64,000 bases of DNA, taken from CAWIHS01 sp963836005. GTDB taxonomy: Bacteria > Pseudomonadota > Gammaproteobacteria > GRL18. The DNA lies in the NCBI GenBank assembly GCA_963836005.1, contig CAWIHS010000001.1, forward strand, positions 930,001 through 994,000, given 5' to 3'. Shown here piece after piece: positions 35,823 to 45,670 of the stretch. The notes beneath the pieces are model-generated. The model saw only the letters and a program-made list of their open reading frames with translations. It was not told the DNA's origin and did no database searches. Position 1 is the first letter of the stretch. Each line of letters starts with the position of its first letter. Both the position numbers and the translations under genes were made by a program.

Positions 35823-36445
35823 TCAGAGATTGAGTCTTTTCCAGAACCCCGTCCTGAACCAGAGCCAGGATAGAAACAGGCAAACACTCCAGCCAACTAA
35901 TTCTGCCAGCAGCACATATTCCAGCGCATAAGCCTTATAGATAGCGGCATACCACGCATAAAAGAGGCTGCACACAGCGACAAATGCCTGGATAGCAAAT
36001 GTCACACGTGTATCACATATACCTACCACTGCGGAGAAGATCACATCAGCCGGGATCGCCACCAGCGCGACTAATGCGATGACTAGCATGCCCGTTGACT
36101 GAAGTCTCGATCATGGATTCATCCAGGGTGAAAATGGAAAGCACCCGTTCCGGGTAAAGCATGGTCAGCAGCAATAATGGCGACACAACCAGGTAGCTCA
36201 GCATGATGGTTCGACGGATCAGCGTTTTGAGTTGCTCAATGCGTCGTTGCCCAATCAGGTTGCTGGCCATGGAGCAGACGGTTTCTGAAAAACTGTCGAC
36301 GGGAATGAGCAGTAGAGCGTAGACGCTGAAAATGATATTGGCGCTAGCCAGAGTCTCTTCGCCAAGCTGTCGATTCGCCGATACCCGCAATAATAAGAGG
36401 GAATGAAACACCCCAGAAATTGCGGTAGGTTGGGCGAAAGCGCAT
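35823..36445 (-). pseudogene. MATE-family transporter, internally deleted and frameshifted
   Basis: The gene starts at ATG 36445, right after the previous stop: MRFRPTYRNFWGVSFPLIIAGIGES is a typical MATE N-terminus. The frame then jumps to the middle of the protein (ASANIIFSVYALLLIPVDSF, CSMASNLIGQRR), so roughly 200 residues are missing. A further frameshift near 36090 leads to the C-terminal helices (IPADVIFSAVVGICDTRVTF). Full MATE proteins have 12 helices; this one cannot work. Confidence 0.7.
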
Positions 36446-36769
36446 TTACATCAGGACCAGGTCATAGGATTTGCGGTTAAGATGCATGACCATACAGGAC
36501 AGTAAGGCGCCACTTTTCAGAAATTCACACAGATTGAAGAAGGAAACCTCAAAGGCATAACGTGTCGCGATATCTTCCAGGGAGCGATTTTTGTTTCTTT
36601 CGTCATCGTAATACTCATCGGTGCGCTTCATTTCATGGATATGTGAGGCATTAAGGAGTGAGTTGCCAAGACGTACGCTGTTACAAATGCTCGAATAACA
36701 GTCGTCGACGCTGACATCGATGATGTTGGTGACAGCCTCAACCTGTTTTATTTCTTCAATGGTATACAT
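36446..36769 (-). CDS. Hypothetical protein preceding the MATE pseudogene
   Basis: About 107 residues from the ATG at 36769 (a TTG start at 36781 would add four). Acidic/charged N-terminal half (MYTIEEIKQVEAVTNIIDVS; HEMKRTDEYYDDERNKNRS), a mixed C-terminal half with three Cys, and no signal peptide. I do not recognise the family. Its stop codon directly abuts the MATE start (TAA ATG), so the two were one operon. With the partner broken, this gene may be functionally orphaned. Confidence 0.5.
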   Translation of the reverse strand: MYTIEEIKQVEAVTNIIDVSVDDCYSSICNSVRLGNSLLNASHIHEMKRTDEYYDDERNKNRSLEDIATRYAFEVSFFNLCEFLKSGALLSCMVMHLNRKSYDLVLM

Positions 36770-36860
36770 CTCGGTGCACAATAGATCGTTGTCTTATTCA
36801 ATAATACTTGTTCCTTTAACTGCAATATAGATTTTAAGCTTACGAAATTTAGAGTCAATA

Positions 36861-38837
36861 TCAGGTGGTGAGTACAATCAGTTCATCATATTTGTGAAGT
36901 TTCAGAATTTTCTCACTTTCCGGATTGAGCTCAACACCGCCTTCTGGTATTGATTCCTGCCCGAACCGCCGAATACCAATGGCAATTTCCCCACGGATAT
37001 GAGCGACACGCTGCAGATCAGCAAAGCTATAATCACCAGCTTGCAATTCATAGCCTTCAATTTGAGACACTACTTCAGCCAGACCGTAATCGGCGATGCG
37101 TCGAAAGAAGATTTCACAGCCCCCCGAACTGAATAATTCATCAAATACCGCATACAGTTCACGACGCAGGGCAACCCGAGTCAGCAAATGACTGACAATA
37201 AGCGGGCTGACTATCGTTTCCCCTCGACGACTTTCGAGCAGGGCAATATTATCCGGATCGCTTAATTCAACCAGTACCCGTGAGTCCTTCTCCCACGCCT
37301 GTTTTAATTCCTGTAACAATAGATAGCCCAGAATGGTTCGTGCATCGGATTCGGCACCATCCTTGAGTCTCTCACTGGACAACAGCACCACGTGGTCATA
37401 GACGTCAGGATTAATACTTTCAAGCAATGAGGGTTCAGTATAATCAAACTCAAGATGACTAATCTCCAGCTTTTCTTTAAAAGATGATTCAATAGCAATG
37501 CGTTTCTCGCGTTTGGGAGCGGATACCTGCGAAACAATGTCGATAGTAAATTCATGTTCAGGATAAGAAGCAAACTCTTCCAGCAGACCCGGAACCCGGT
37601 GGTTCCAACCTAGCAGCAATACCCGATGCCGGAAATTCGAGTGACGCTCCACAGGAACCTGTTCCGGTAACTCGATGGCATCTTTAATCTTTTCCGATGG
37701 CACTGCATACTCGAAGCCGGGGGCCAGAACAGCAATGCGATCGCCAGCTTCAATCAACATATCGCTGGCTGGATTAAGCAATGCCTCGAAGCTGTCACCC
37801 CGAGGTCTCACCACACCCAGCAATACCCCCCTGGAAAAAGCAAGAACCAGTTGCTGTATCGAAATACCAATAAGCTGCGGCTCTTCACGGACGTATATCT
37901 GGCTACCGCTAACATCCGAAAGAAACTGGTCATAGACATAGGATAATCCCGGATGAATCACATTCTGAACCATGAGCCGGTTAATGAATTCATCACCTGC
38001 AACGATCTCCATGGGTCCCTGGTAAAGTGCGCGCAGCGTTCCTTCATATTGTGTATTCTGAACCTCTACCACCACCAGGGGCAGTTCCTCTGGAGGCTCT
38101 TTGCTGAGCGCTACACTCATTGTCATCAAGGTCTTCACTGTACGGGTATCGGCATCTATAGGGCTGCTTTCAGTAGTATCAGAAGCGGGAATCAAAATAG
38201 CACCGGCATGGGCAAAATCGACTCGTTTCAGGTCATCCTCACGCAAAGGAGAGCCACTTCTCAAAATGACCTGCCGAAAGTTCCAGCAATCACCAATCTG
38301 CAGTCGAAGCTCCTGCATGAGCGTTGCATCTGCATGCTCAGCCAATAGCGCAATATAGAGATGATTCGCATTGCGTTGACGCAGGAAACGTTCTACCCGT
38401 CGTTGAGACACCAAAATTTCTTCCAGAATGGTCGCTGTCCTGCTGGTATAACCCAAAAGAACAAAGTGCGCATTAAGGACGACCGGAGTCAATCCTTGCT
38501 CCAGGCGTTCCATGGTGTCACCCAGCCATTGGACCAGTATGGCAATCAGGGCACCCGTAAACAGGATATAACCAAGCAAAGTCACTATTGTAGAGACCGA
38601 GGTCTTGGCAACACCTTCATCATCACCCAGATAACCCGGATCGGTCAGACGCAGGAAGGCCCACCAGACAGCATCCGTGGTGGACTGAAATCCGGGAGCA
38701 ATCAGGTGGACAACAGTGCCAGCCATCAGGGAGACGAACACGATGAGAAACAGGACGATACTGAAACGTGCAAGAGGACCACGCATCATGAACTGTTCGA
38801 TGCGAAAAACCAGGGAATTTTTAATCTTTGATAACAT
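36861..38837 (-). CDS. CASTOR/POLLUX-like ion channel with RCK domains
   Basis: A 658-residue protein. Two N-terminal membrane segments (FSIVLFLIVFVSLMAGTVVHL and TIVTLLGYILFTGALIAILV) flank a pore-like loop. Then come a Rossmann RCK domain starting NAHFVLLGYTSRTATILEEIL, a TrkA-C-like stretch, and a second Rossmann domain starting RHRVLLLGWNHRVPGLLEEF. The order matches bacterial relatives of plant CASTOR/POLLUX (DMI1) cation channels. Ligand and ion are not determinable. It stands alone, with a convergent IS91 remnant beyond. The ATG at 38837 begins a positively charged cytoplasmic leader. Confidence 0.85.
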   Translation of the reverse strand: MLSKIKNSLVFRIEQFMMRGPLARFSIVLFLIVFVSLMAGTVVHLIAPGFQSTTDAVWWAFLRLTDPGYLGDDEGVAKTSVSTIVTLLGYILFTGALIAILVQWLGDTMERLEQGLTPVVLNAHFVLLGYTSRTATILEEILVSQRRVERFLRQRNANHLYIALLAEHADATLMQELRLQIGDCWNFRQVILRSGSPLREDDLKRVDFAHAGAILIPASDTTESSPIDADTRTVKTLMTMSVALSKEPPEELPLVVVEVQNTQYEGTLRALYQGPMEIVAGDEFINRLMVQNVIHPGLSYVYDQFLSDVSGSQIYVREEPQLIGISIQQLVLAFSRGVLLGVVRPRGDSFEALLNPASDMLIEAGDRIAVLAPGFEYAVPSEKIKDAIELPEQVPVERHSNFRHRVLLLGWNHRVPGLLEEFASYPEHEFTIDIVSQVSAPKREKRIAIESSFKEKLEISHLEFDYTEPSLLESINPDVYDHVVLLSSERLKDGAESDARTILGYLLLQELKQAWEKDSRVLVELSDPDNIALLESRRGETIVSPLIVSHLLTRVALRRELYAVFDELFSSGGCEIFFRRIADYGLAEVVSQIEGYELQAGDYSFADLQRVAHIRGEIAIGIRRFGQESIPEGGVELNPESEKILKLHKYDELIVLTT

Positions 38838-39204
38838 TGTCTTTTCTCATAGAGCCCAGAGTGTTTGGAGTGGCAGACGACAAGTCAGGGTTACTTGTCC
38901 ATTCAGTGATCAGGTTTTCGTCTCCATACCGGGTCTCACCTGTCTTCTGGTTATGCAACATTATTCTGATCATAATTTTTCCTCTTTATCAGGACAAACC
39001 AAAAAGTTCCAGGGCCATGGGTAGTTACCTGGCTTACGCAGTGTTCTGTGGTGTGCAGTGGGGGCAGTCGACCATGCTCAGCGGTGCGAAGCGTTTTTTG
39101 CGTAGCATCCGCTGGAGCTAATTGTTGGACAGGTCTCTTTCCGGTATCAAAACAGTAAAACCAAACAATATGAAACCAGAACGATTTCAGCCGTTCAGTT
39201 TTTA
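38838..39204. other. Gene-free interval upstream of channel gene
   Basis: No gene recognised. It likely includes the channel promoter near its start. The section 39020-39125 is coding-like in composition but without a supported frame. Confidence 0.3.
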
Positions 39205-39450
39205 TGGTTGGTTTTTCAGCATATTTTGCCCAGAGGATTTCGCCGTGCCAGGGAGTATGGCTTTCTCCATCACAATAGTAAAAAACTGATCCAAATAATA
39301 CAGTGCTTGTTTAAAATTAATCCCGGCGCATGGATCGCTAAAATCAAAAAAAGAGTTCAAATGGCTTGCTGCTGCTGTGGTACCGCAATGGAGATTGTGA
39401 AAACCAATATCCCAAAGTATTTCTATCCTGACGGGAAAGTGCCCATATAA
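39205..39450 (+). pseudogene. IS91-type transposase C-terminal fragment
   Basis: In-frame text QHILPRGFRRAREYGFLH, then NSKKLIQIIQ and a Cys-rich CCCCGTAM segment up to the stop at 39450. HILPRGFRRxRxYGF is characteristic of the region beyond the catalytic tyrosines in IS91 transposases. The upstream catalytic part is missing. Confidence 0.55.
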
Positions 39451-39537
39451 ACAAAGGGAACCCCTTCTGATTGTGGCTCGCTTCGCTCTCACAATCTAAC
39501 CTTGTTCGTTATGTGTGGCTAACCTTGGACAGCCCGT

Positions 39538-39843
39538 TTAGAGATATTTTATGCGACTAATAAGATCATCTAGATCAGTATGCACGTTAGATAGTGTTGC
39601 ACTATCTTCACTGGCACCAATCAGAATTCCCTTACCTGATACCGGAATAAGCGTGTCAATCTGAAAACGACCGGCACTGCCTCTTAGAAAACACTCTTCA
39701 TCAAAGAACAAGCGATCCCCTGCATTCCCAACGGTGTCAGACTCAATAGTTTCATATCCAATCAGCCTGATAATGTCATCCATGTTATTCACATCAATAT
39801 TCTCGATAGCGTGGTTTTCCGCATCAATCAAATATGCTTTCAT
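39538..39843 (-). CDS. Hypothetical protein, DUF3846-like
   Basis: 101 residues, acidic, no signal peptide. MKAYLIDAENHAIENIDVNNMDDIIRLIGYETIES, then DRLFFDEECFLRG and IPVSGKGILIG. The layout (MKAYLIDP..., IYRLI, VFVDDEG, GKGLVLG in relatives) fits a widespread small family found in proteobacteria and phages, close to DUF3846. Function unknown. It lies downstream of katG on the same strand with a hairpin between, so it is probably separately transcribed. Confidence 0.7.
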   Translation of the reverse strand: MKAYLIDAENHAIENIDVNNMDDIIRLIGYETIESDTVGNAGDRLFFDEECFLRGSAGRFQIDTLIPVSGKGILIGASEDSATLSNVHTDLDDLISRIKYL

Positions 39844-39954
39844 TCTTATTTATCCTGTTTAAAAAACTAAACTTCTATATTTTTCTTAGCAAAACATTTA
39901 GTATCTAAAATGACTGCATCAATCTCAATCATCTTCCCTGGTCACTGCCACTTA

Positions 39955-39995
39955 CATATCCCCACACCTTTCATCATAGCAGTGCGGGGATATGC
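39955..39995 (-). terminator. Hairpin after katG
   Basis: CATATCCCC (39955-39963) and GGGGATATG (39987-39995) form a perfect 9-bp stem, extended imperfectly by CACAC/GTGC, 9 bp beyond the katG stop. No clear T-tract, so it could act as an mRNA-end stabiliser instead. Confidence 0.5.
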
Positions 39996-40003
39996 GCCGA
40001 GAA

Positions 40004-42160
40004 TCAGGCCAAATCGAAGCGATCAGCGTTCATAACCTTCGTCCATGCTGCAACGAAGTCCTGCACAAACTTTTCCTTGTTGTCATCTTGCGCATAGACT
40101 TCAGCATACGAACGAAGGATTGAGTTAGACCCGAAGACGAGATCCACTCTCGTCGCCGTCCACTTGACCTTGTCTGTCTTACGGTCGCGGATTTCATACA
40201 GATTATTACCTGCAGGCTTCCACGTGTAATTCATGTCTGTCAGGTTGACGAAGAAATCGTTCGTGAGTGTTCCTTCGTGCTCGGTGAATACACCATGGTA
40301 GGTACCACCGTGGTTGGTGCCAAGCACGCGCATCCCGCCAACCAGCGCCGTCATCTCATGGGCAGTCAGCCCCATTAGTTGCGTACGGTCGAGCATCAGC
40401 TCTTCCGCGCTGACTACGTAGTCCTTCTTGAGCCAGTTGCGGTAGCCATCATGGATGGGCTCCAGCACCTGGAAGGAATCGACATCGGTCATCTCTGTTG
40501 TTGCATCTCCACGCCCAGGCGAGAAGGGAACTGTAATATCAAAGCCAGCGGCCCTGGCGGCCTGCTCAACACCGACGCTACCTGCCAGAACGATGACATC
40601 AGCAACACTTGCACCACTCTCGGCTGCTATGCCTTCAAGTGCGGTGAGCACTTTGGCCAGACGCGAAGGCTCGTTACCTTCCCAGTCTTTTTGCGGGGCG
40701 AGGCGAATACGTGCGCCGTTGGCACCACCGCGCTTGTCTGAACCACGGAAAGTTCTGGCGCTGTCCCAGGCGGTGGAGATCATTTCGCTCACGCTCAGAC
40801 CACTCGCAGCAATTTTGTCCTTCACTGTCTGAACGTCATAGTCAGTGGTTCCGGCGGGAACCGGGTCTTGCCAGATCAGCTCTTCCTGCGGCACGTCGGG
40901 ACCGATGTAACGCATCTTCGGCCCCAAATCGCGGTGCGTCAGTTTGAACCATGCACGTGCAAAGACTTCGGAGAAGTATGCAGGATCTTTGTAGAAGCGC
41001 TCGGAGATCTTCCGATATTCAGGATCCATTTTCATGGCCATGTCGGCATCGGTCATGATTGGGTTGTAGCGGCTCGTAAGGTCTTCGACATCGACCGGCT
41101 TGTCTTCTTCTTTAATGTTGACAGGTTCCCACTGCCAGGCACCGGCCGGACTCTTTTTCAGTTCCCACTCATAGTTGAGCAACAGTTGGAAGTAGCCGTT
41201 GTCCCACTGGGTAGGGTTCGTCGTCCATGCACCTTCAAGGCCGCTGGACACCGTATCCCGGCCAATGCCGCGCTTGGTCTTATTTAACCAGCCGAAGCCC
41301 TGATCCTCGATTTCAGCACCTTCGGGTTCTGCTCCCAGTAACGCAGCATCGCCATTGCCGTGACATTTGCCCACCGTGTGTCCACCGGCAGTCAAGGCCA
41401 CGGTTTCCTCATCGTTCATGGCCATACGCTCAAAGGTCACGCGCACATCATGAGCGGTCTTGAGTGGGTCGGGATTGCCGTCCACACCTTCGGGATTTAC
41501 ATAAATTAGCCCCATCATCACGGCGGCCAGCGGATTATCCAGGTCGCGCTCACCGGAATAACGGCTGCCCTCGCTGCCGCTGGGAGCAAGCCACTCCTTC
41601 TCCGAACCCCAGTAGGTGTCCTTTTCTGGATGCCAGATATCTTCACGACCAAAGGCGAAGCCGAAGGTCTTCAGGCCCATGGATTCATAAGCGATAGTGC
41701 CCGCATAGGCAATTAAATCAGCCCAGCTTAGCATGTTGCCGTATTTCTTCTTGATCGGCCAGAGCAGACGGCGCGCCTTATCCAGATTCACGTTGTCCGG
41801 CCAGGAATTGATGGGTGCAAAGCGCTGGTTACCCGTACCGGCACCACCTCGACCATCAGCGATACGATAGGTACCCGCCGCATGCCAGGACATGCGGATC
41901 ATCAGACCGCCATAGTGACCCCAGTCTGCCGGCCACCAGTCCTGACTGTCAGTCATCAGTGCATGCATGTCTTTCTTGAGCGCAGCCACGTCAAGCTTCT
42001 TAACCGTTTCCCGATAGTTGAAGTCCGCTCCCATCGGATTGGTCTTGCTATCATGTTGATGCAGAATGTCGAGGTTAAGGGCTTTCGGCCACCATTCCAT
42101 GTTCGACATGCTGCTTTCTGTGGCACCACCGTGCATCACTGGGCATTTATTTTCAGACAT
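40004..42160 (-). CDS. katG: Bifunctional catalase-peroxidase
   Basis: A 718-residue haem enzyme, full length. The distal active site is MIRMSWHAAGTYR, with the Trp of the Met-Tyr-Trp adduct. MGLIYVNPEG contains the adduct Tyr and LTAGGHTVGKCHG the proximal haem His. The C-terminal duplicated domain is present (ESGASVADVIVLAGSVGVEQAA). It removes hydrogen peroxide by catalase and peroxidase action in the cytoplasm. The start MSENKCPVMHGG is standard for KatG, with GGAGAT upstream. No adjacent OxyR gene is seen. Confidence 0.97.
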   Translation of the reverse strand: MSENKCPVMHGGATESSMSNMEWWPKALNLDILHQHDSKTNPMGADFNYRETVKKLDVAALKKDMHALMTDSQDWWPADWGHYGGLMIRMSWHAAGTYRIADGRGGAGTGNQRFAPINSWPDNVNLDKARRLLWPIKKKYGNMLSWADLIAYAGTIAYESMGLKTFGFAFGREDIWHPEKDTYWGSEKEWLAPSGSEGSRYSGERDLDNPLAAVMMGLIYVNPEGVDGNPDPLKTAHDVRVTFERMAMNDEETVALTAGGHTVGKCHGNGDAALLGAEPEGAEIEDQGFGWLNKTKRGIGRDTVSSGLEGAWTTNPTQWDNGYFQLLLNYEWELKKSPAGAWQWEPVNIKEEDKPVDVEDLTSRYNPIMTDADMAMKMDPEYRKISERFYKDPAYFSEVFARAWFKLTHRDLGPKMRYIGPDVPQEELIWQDPVPAGTTDYDVQTVKDKIAASGLSVSEMISTAWDSARTFRGSDKRGGANGARIRLAPQKDWEGNEPSRLAKVLTALEGIAAESGASVADVIVLAGSVGVEQAARAAGFDITVPFSPGRGDATTEMTDVDSFQVLEPIHDGYRNWLKKDYVVSAEELMLDRTQLMGLTAHEMTALVGGMRVLGTNHGGTYHGVFTEHEGTLTNDFFVNLTDMNYTWKPAGNNLYEIRDRKTDKVKWTATRVDLVFGSNSILRSYAEVYAQDDNKEKFVQDFVAAWTKVMNADRFDLA

Positions 42161-43003
42161 CAGTTAATCTCCAATTTGTACGTGAAAATGATTTGTTATC
42201 AATACAGCTTTGTATTTTGCTCATGCCCCAGTATTAATCACTTAAAGATATTTGTAAAACTGATTATTACTATTATTGCGATAGAATTTATCTATCAAAC
42301 TCTGCCTGACAAGTTATAGACAGAACACGGGCCAATCTGCTACGAATACAAAACATATAGGGAAGCTTCATGTGTTAACGAAATGCACATAATCAGGACA
42401 GGGAGATGCCTCACAGCGCCTCTCCTCCCACACCACCGGGCATACGGATCACGTACCACGGTGGTTCAAATCTGGATATTATCATATTGCCACTTCTGGC
42501 AATCCCAAGCTCTTAAAGTAACTTTGCAAGTAACCTCATCACCAACCCACTTAAAACCCGTAGGCACATAATAAATAGATTGCAAAGGCCTCTGAACAGA
42601 ATTTTTTGTCCATTGACCAAATGCTAAGTATACAGACACGATGTTTAAACTGATATACGCAGTTTCAGAGGGAACTATTACGTACGACTCATTTGTCAAT
42701 TTTTTTCTTCCATTAGCTTCGCTAAAGAAAACACGAGCTTCTTTTCTATCTATTAAATAGTTTTTTTTGGCAGCAATGGAACCGGCCAAGTTTGGTCGAT
42801 AAATTTGATCAACAAACAAGGTTTAGGTTCAATTAAATGTTCACTAATTTGGAACTCTTATTTAGCTTGCAACAGCTCACTGCAAGCAATTTCATAAATG
42901 TTATGAACGGTTCGTAAATTACATTCAAGCAATGAAGATTAAACAAAACAATCAGTCACTTAAAGCTATATAATTATTCAAGAAGCACGAATGAATTACT
43001 TTA
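42161..43003. other. Intergenic region with possible group II intron scrap and weak frame
   Basis: The stretch around 42405-42470 (ctcctcccacaccaccggg, catacggatcacgtacc) resembles conserved flanks seen near group II intron RT genes, but no RT is present; this is from memory and weak. A minus-strand frame 42466-42819 (117 codons, TTG start, no ribosome site) reads through this scrap and may be the tail of an unrecognised gene (KWVGDEVTCKVTLRAW). I do not call it a gene. Confidence 0.3.
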
Positions 43004-43225
43004 GTGAATGCCGGTTTGTACAATTCTGAGGAAATCCGCATAGGTCTGGTAGCCGTTTTGGCTGCCCTATTCCTTGCTGCTAATGAAGTTACCCAGGGAG
43101 GGGTTGAAGGACTGATCAGTACCTATGCTTACTGGGTTGTTCGCATACTGATCGAATCAACATTGTTTGTTGCCACTCTGTGCACCATTGAAAGCTTCGT
43201 CCCTGAATCCATTTTAGTCAATTAA
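43004..43225 (+). CDS. Small hydrophobic protein, possibly a remnant
   Basis: 73 residues from a GTG start. Two hydrophobic stretches (IGLVAVLAALFLAANEV and ILIESTLFVATLCTIESF) separated by a short polar loop. No good ribosome-binding site. The second helix recalls membrane parts of LytTR-type proteins, but no DNA-binding domain follows. It may be a decayed gene. Confidence 0.3.
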   Translation: MNAGLYNSEEIRIGLVAVLAALFLAANEVTQGGVEGLISTYAYWVVRILIESTLFVATLCTIESFVPESILVN

Positions 43226-43498
43226 CCCTTTTTTTCTGAATATTTCTTCCACCTCTTACCTGACCTGAATCAACAAATGAGATGATTGTTAAGTCATAGA
43301 TTAAAAAGTATCATTACATTTCCTATCCTTGACAGATTGGGCAAGCTGGGAAAAACCTGTAGAACGAGTAAATGCATGTGTTGCATCCATCGGTTGATCC
43401 GACAGCTCATAGCTGTTTGTTCGGGAGAAGTTTTTGTATATGATAGTGGCTAAATTCATCACAAACCTGGATATCTTCAGGCCACACTTCGATATCAG

Positions 43499-44611
43499 TT
43501 CATAACCATTTTCCTGATCACCCTGCTGTGTTTTCCACTTTTTGCCAGCGATGCAGTTGACCCTGCAAAAAAACTGATAAATGAACTGGAAATCCGGGAA
43601 AGCAAGACAGCGGCTCGTGACATGCCCGAATGGAAAAAACCGGAGAAAATCGTGATAATGTTGCCCGACAACCGGGTCCCCACACGCACTGATTACATGG
43701 AATGGCTTCAATCTGCAGCAGGCGACGCTGAAATTCTCACCATCAAGTCGGTGGAAGAGCTCGAACTGGAAAAAGAGGATACCGATGTATATCTCGGTTT
43801 TTGTAATCATGTAACACCAGACATGGAAAACCTTACCTGGGTACAAAACTTCTATGTGGGTGTTGACCGTTGTGCCAGCAACGAGAAATTACTGAATGAC
43901 AATGTGTTACTGACCAATACATATGCCATTCCAGGCCCCGGAATGGCAGAGCACACCATGGCGCTGATGTTAATGCTGACGAAGAAACTTCATGTGTTTT
44001 ATCAACAGCAGCAGGATAGTGTCTGGAAAAGACTGTCCGAACCGGAAAAACAAGTCATGGAAGTCAATGGAAAAAACATGCTGGTTGTTGGCCTGGGTGG
44101 CATCGGCTGACAAATCGCCAAACGCGCCTATGGTCTGGGTATGCGTGTCACGGCCATTCGTAACAGTAGCCGTAGCGGCCCTGCTTATGTGAATTACGTA
44201 GGGCTGCCGGATGAACTCACCAAACTATCAAAAGAGGCGGACGTCATTGTCAACATTACGCCGCTGACAAAGGCTACTGTGGGTCTGTTCGATCGCAATT
44301 TCTTCAAGAACATGAAACCCACAGCCTCTTTCATTAATATGGGACGTGGTAAAAGTGTCGTCACAGCTGATTTGATCGAAGCTCTGAATAATCATGAAAT
44401 TGCAGGTGCGGGAGTCGATGTAACCGACCCTGAACCCCTGCCCTATGAACATCCACTTTGGAAAGTCCCAAATATAATTATCACGCCGCATAACAGTGCG
44501 TCTTCTGATCAGATGCTGGAGCGCTTTTGGACACTGGTAAGGGAGAATCTGCGCCGTTATGTCGCTGGGGAGCCCATGTTGAATGTGGTGGACCTGAAAC
44601 GGGGTTACTGA
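43499..44611 (+). pseudogene. D-2-hydroxyacid dehydrogenase with in-frame TGA
   Basis: Reading in one frame, a signal-peptide-like stretch (FITIFLITLLCFPLFASD) is followed by MPEWKKPEKIVIMLPDNRVP, a catalytic-domain start and the NAD-binding GLGGIG. A TGA at 44108-44110 follows, then QIAKRAYGLGMRVTAIRN continues without shift, through INMGRGKSVV and the catalytic His region WKVPNIIITPHNSAS to a normal end. Apart from that one stop the frame is intact over 1.1 kb. No start codon precedes the signal region in frame (a TAA lies near 43455), so the 5' end may also be damaged, or initiation is at 43622 without a signal peptide. Confidence 0.8.
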
Positions 44612-44735
44612 ACAAACCAGAGAGCTGTTGCGATCCCGCCGGCTTTTTTGCCACACTCGCCAGGTATGATAAAATTCTTGCAGCGTTTCGTTTACCTTTA
44701 CTGGTCAATAAAAATTCAGGTATGGAGGAAATTCT

Positions 44736-45665
44736 ATGATTACACGTCGCCAACTTTTGCAACTGGGTGCCGGCCTGCTGGCGCTGCCTGTTGGTACTGC
44801 TCTTGGCAAAGATAAGCCGTCCACAACAAGTACCCTGCCCCTCATTGAGCGTCCTATACCAAGTACAGGAGAGCTTTTACCGGTTATTGGTATGGGAACT
44901 TCACGCACTTTTGATATTGAAGGCGATGCCGAAAGTCTTGCGCGACTCACAGAAGTCATTAGAGCTTTCTTCGAAGGCAAAGGCACGGTCATCGATTCCT
45001 CGCCTATGTATGGCAATGCAGAATCGCGGGTTGGAGATGTTTTACGCCAGATGAAAGGATCACCCAAGGTATTTGCCGCGACTAAAGTGTGGACTTCCGG
45101 GCGCGAACAAGGAATTGTTGAGATGCAGAAATCTGCCAGGCGTATGAACGTCAAACTTTTTGACCTGATCGCTGTACACAACCTGGTGGACTGGAAAACC
45201 CAACTCGGTACGCTGAAAGAATGGAAAAAAGAAGGCAAGGTACGTTATATCGGCATTACCACCTCACATGGCCGAGACCATGATGAGTTTCTTGAGGTCA
45301 TGCGAAAGGAACCTCTGGACTTTGTACAGTTCAGTTATAACATTGCCAATCTGAGCGCTGAAAAAGAAATTCTGCCGCTCGCTCATGATCGCGGCATAGC
45401 CACCATGATCAACCGTCCCTACCAGCGTGGTAGCCTGTTCCGGACAAGCAAGGGCAAGGAGTTACCTGGTTTGGCAAAAGAGATTGATTGCAACAGTTGG
45501 GGGCAGTTTTATCTCAAGTTCATTCTGGGGCACCCGTCGGTAACTACGGTGATACCTGCCACATCCAAACCCCATCACATGGTGGATAACATGCAGGCAA
45601 ACTTTGGTCGGGTGCCTGACAAGCAGCAACGGGCCGAAATGCTGCGTATATTCAGGAGCTTCTAA
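44736..45665 (+). CDS. Aldo/keto reductase with Tat-like leader
   Basis: A 309-residue protein. The N-terminus MITRRQLLQLGAGLLALPVGTALG resembles a twin-arginine leader. The aldo/keto reductase tetrad is recognisable: Asp in VIDSSPMYG, Tyr in the same phrase, Lys in FAATKVW and His in LIAVHN. The TIM-barrel end includes TVIPATSKPHHM. It reduces carbonyls with NAD(P)H by family; export with bound cofactor would explain a Tat signal. GGAGG precedes the ATG. It lies just downstream of the dehydrogenase pseudogene and five bases from the MFS gene. Confidence 0.87.
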   Translation: MITRRQLLQLGAGLLALPVGTALGKDKPSTTSTLPLIERPIPSTGELLPVIGMGTSRTFDIEGDAESLARLTEVIRAFFEGKGTVIDSSPMYGNAESRVGDVLRQMKGSPKVFAATKVWTSGREQGIVEMQKSARRMNVKLFDLIAVHNLVDWKTQLGTLKEWKKEGKVRYIGITTSHGRDHDEFLEVMRKEPLDFVQFSYNIANLSAEKEILPLAHDRGIATMINRPYQRGSLFRTSKGKELPGLAKEIDCNSWGQFYLKFILGHPSVTTVIPATSKPHHMVDNMQANFGRVPDKQQRAEMLRIFRSF

Positions 45666-45670
45666 TCAAA

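Noticed and set aside
42405..42470. Group II intron
   Set aside because: Only a short stretch resembles intron-flanking text; no reverse transcriptase, no domain V was found, so it is recorded as a weak scrap only.
42466..42819. 117-codon minus-strand gene
   Set aside because: TTG start without ribosome site and the frame runs through the putative intron scrap; no family recognised.
43301..43846. 181-codon minus-strand frame
   Set aside because: Mostly antisense to the dehydrogenase gene; only its last 15-20 codons have possible meaning as part of the repeated KDRKxND segment.
44108..44110. TGA read as selenocysteine
   Set aside because: The position is in a glycine loop of a D-2-hydroxyacid dehydrogenase where Cys is not catalytic, and no SECIS-like hairpin was obvious just downstream; a nonsense mutation is simpler.
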